Under the pieces are notes generated by a model. That model was given only the letters and a program-made list of their open reading frames with translations. It was not told the DNA's origin and searched no databases. A program made the position numbers and the translations under genes. From Aggregicoccus sp. 17bor-14 (GTDB lineage: Bacteria > Myxococcota > Myxococcia > Myxococcales > Myxococcaceae), in assembly GCF_009659535.1 (NCBI RefSeq), contig NZ_VJZZ01000004.1:310001-374000 (forward strand): a DNA stretch of 64,000 nt, given 5' to 3'. This document shows positions 63,302 to 64,000 of the stretch, in pieces; within the stretch, counting starts at the first letter, position 1; each line of letters begins with the position of its first letter.

Positions 63302-64000
63302 CCGCCCTCTCCCAGCACCTTCGCCTGCGCGGCGCACAGCTGCGCGATGGCGGCGAGCCCGCCGTCGAGCATCGCGTCCAGGCCCTTGCGGTCGAAGAGC
63401 TTGTGCTCCGCCGTGCCCTGCACCTCCACGATGCGCCCGTCCGCCGTGGCCACCAGGTTCAGGTCCACCTCGGCGTTGGAGTCCTCGTCGTAGTCGAGGT
63501 CCACGCGCACCTCGCCCGAGACCACGCCCACGGACACCGCCGCGAGCGGCAGCAGCTTCACGTTCTTGGTGAGGGTGCCCTTCTGCTTCAGCGTGCGCAG
63601 CGCGAGCGCGAGGGCGACGTAGGCGCCCGTGATGGAGGCAGTGCGCGTGCCGCCGTCCGCCTGCAGCACGTCGCAGTCCAGCGTGAGGGTGCGCGGCCCC
63701 AGCTGCTGCAGGTCCACTGCGGCGCGCATGGAGCGGCCGATGAGGCGCTGGATCTCCTGCGTGCGGCCGGTCTGCTTGCCCTTGGCCGCCTCGCGCTGGC
63801 TGCGCGTGTGCGTGGCGCGCGGCAGCATCCCGTACTCCGCCGTCACCCAGCCCGTGCCCTTGCCCATCAGGTGCGGCGGTACGCGCTCCTCGGTAGAGCA
63901 GGTGACGAGCACGCGGGTGTGCCCGAACTCCACCTGCACGCTGCCCTCCGCGTGCCGCGAGACGCCAGGAGTGAGGGTGACCGGGCGCAGGTCGAGCGCG
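63298..64000 (-). CDS. rph: Ribonuclease PH (N-terminus beyond right edge)
   Basis: The open frame runs off the right end of the window; about 233 residues are visible. It begins within [35 protein letters not shown], which corresponds to about residue 9 of RNase PH. It contains the phosphate-binding [43 protein letters not shown] and the family C-terminus. The enzyme trims tRNA 3' ends by phosphorolysis. The apparent ATG-like GTG at 63939 is internal. It is next to a tRNA cluster, but that is probably coincidence. Confidence 0.95.
   Translation of the reverse strand, partial: ALDLRPVTLTPGVSRHAEGSVQVEFGHTRVLVTCSTEERVPPHLMGKGTGWVTAEYGMLPRATHTRSQREAAKGKQTGRTQEIQRLIGRSMRAAVDLQQLGPRTLTLDCDVLQADGGTRTASITGAYVALALALRTLKQKGTLTKNVKLLPLAAVSVGVVSGEVRVDLDYDEDSNAEVDLNLVATADGRIVEVQGTAEHKLFDRKGLDAMLDGGLAAIAQLCAAQAKVLGEGG

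Overview
The window is about 64 kb of very GC-rich chromosomal DNA (roughly 70% by eye, with a G/C-dominated third codon position). The gene set points to a myxobacterium (Myxococcota, most likely suborder Cystobacterineae): a hybrid histidine kinase paired with an NtrC-type activator behind a sigma-54 promoter, a diguanylate cyclase response regulator, a Wzx/Wzy exopolysaccharide locus like the myxobacterial exo/eps clusters, a tig-clpP-clpX-lon proteostasis cluster, and an operator matching the Myxococcus LexA consensus at 16 of 17 positions. Genus and species cannot be fixed from the sequence alone.

Layout. 1-5 kb: a partial beta-propeller lipoprotein, a hypothetical protein, a CBS-domain protein, NAD kinase and RarA. 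5-9.4 kb: sigma-54 two-component system and a REC-GGDEF protein. 9.5-13.5 kb: a sugar/lipid-carrier group (GT2, ChbG/HpnK-type deacetylase, lipoprotein, methyltransferase, GT-C membrane transferase). 13.6-19.4 kb: fadI-fadJ, manA, hemE. 19.7-19.9 kb: tRNA-Val and tRNA-Asp with a strong terminator. 20.4-39.3 kb: exopolysaccharide locus. A Wzi-like outer membrane protein and UDP-glucose dehydrogenase diverge from a rightward run of Wza, Wzc (BY-kinase), initiating phosphoglycosyltransferase, Wzx, asparagine-synthase-like protein, Wzy and four glycosyltransferases. That run converges on a Wzb phosphatase/GH10 glycosidase pair. 39.5-51.6 kb: fdhD, an acyltransferase-like membrane protein, tapT-like DTW protein, rsmE, M24 peptidase, DUF2914 membrane protein, grxD-bolA-yqgE, a lone receiver protein, and a peptide-type ABC transporter without ATPases. 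51.7-60.2 kb: lon, an S9 oligopeptidase lipoprotein, clpX, clpP, tig. 60.4-62.6 kb: six leftward tRNA genes (Leu, Lys, Arg, His, Arg, Pro) enclosing a rightward RecT/Bet-type single-strand annealing protein. 62.7-64 kb: rdgB and a partial rph.

How the parts work together. UDP-glucuronate from Ugd, the initiating transferase and the GTs would build a lipid-linked repeat unit; Wzx flips it, Wzy polymerises it, and Wzc/Wza/Wzi export it, with Wzb resetting Wzc phosphorylation. The AsnB-like protein may amidate a uronic acid and the GH10 enzyme may trim the polymer; both are inferences. The most novel-looking element is the RecT/Bet protein at 60950-62098: no phage genes or partner exonuclease nearby, an added C-terminal domain, its own terminator, and a LexA-type operator at its presumed promoter. 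This suggests a domesticated, SOS-controlled annealing protein.

Short palindromic intergenic repeats (CCCTCTCCC...GGGAGAGGG followed by CGGGGTGAGGG) occur at least five times, always between genes. No CRISPR array, insertion sequence, rRNA or replication origin was seen.
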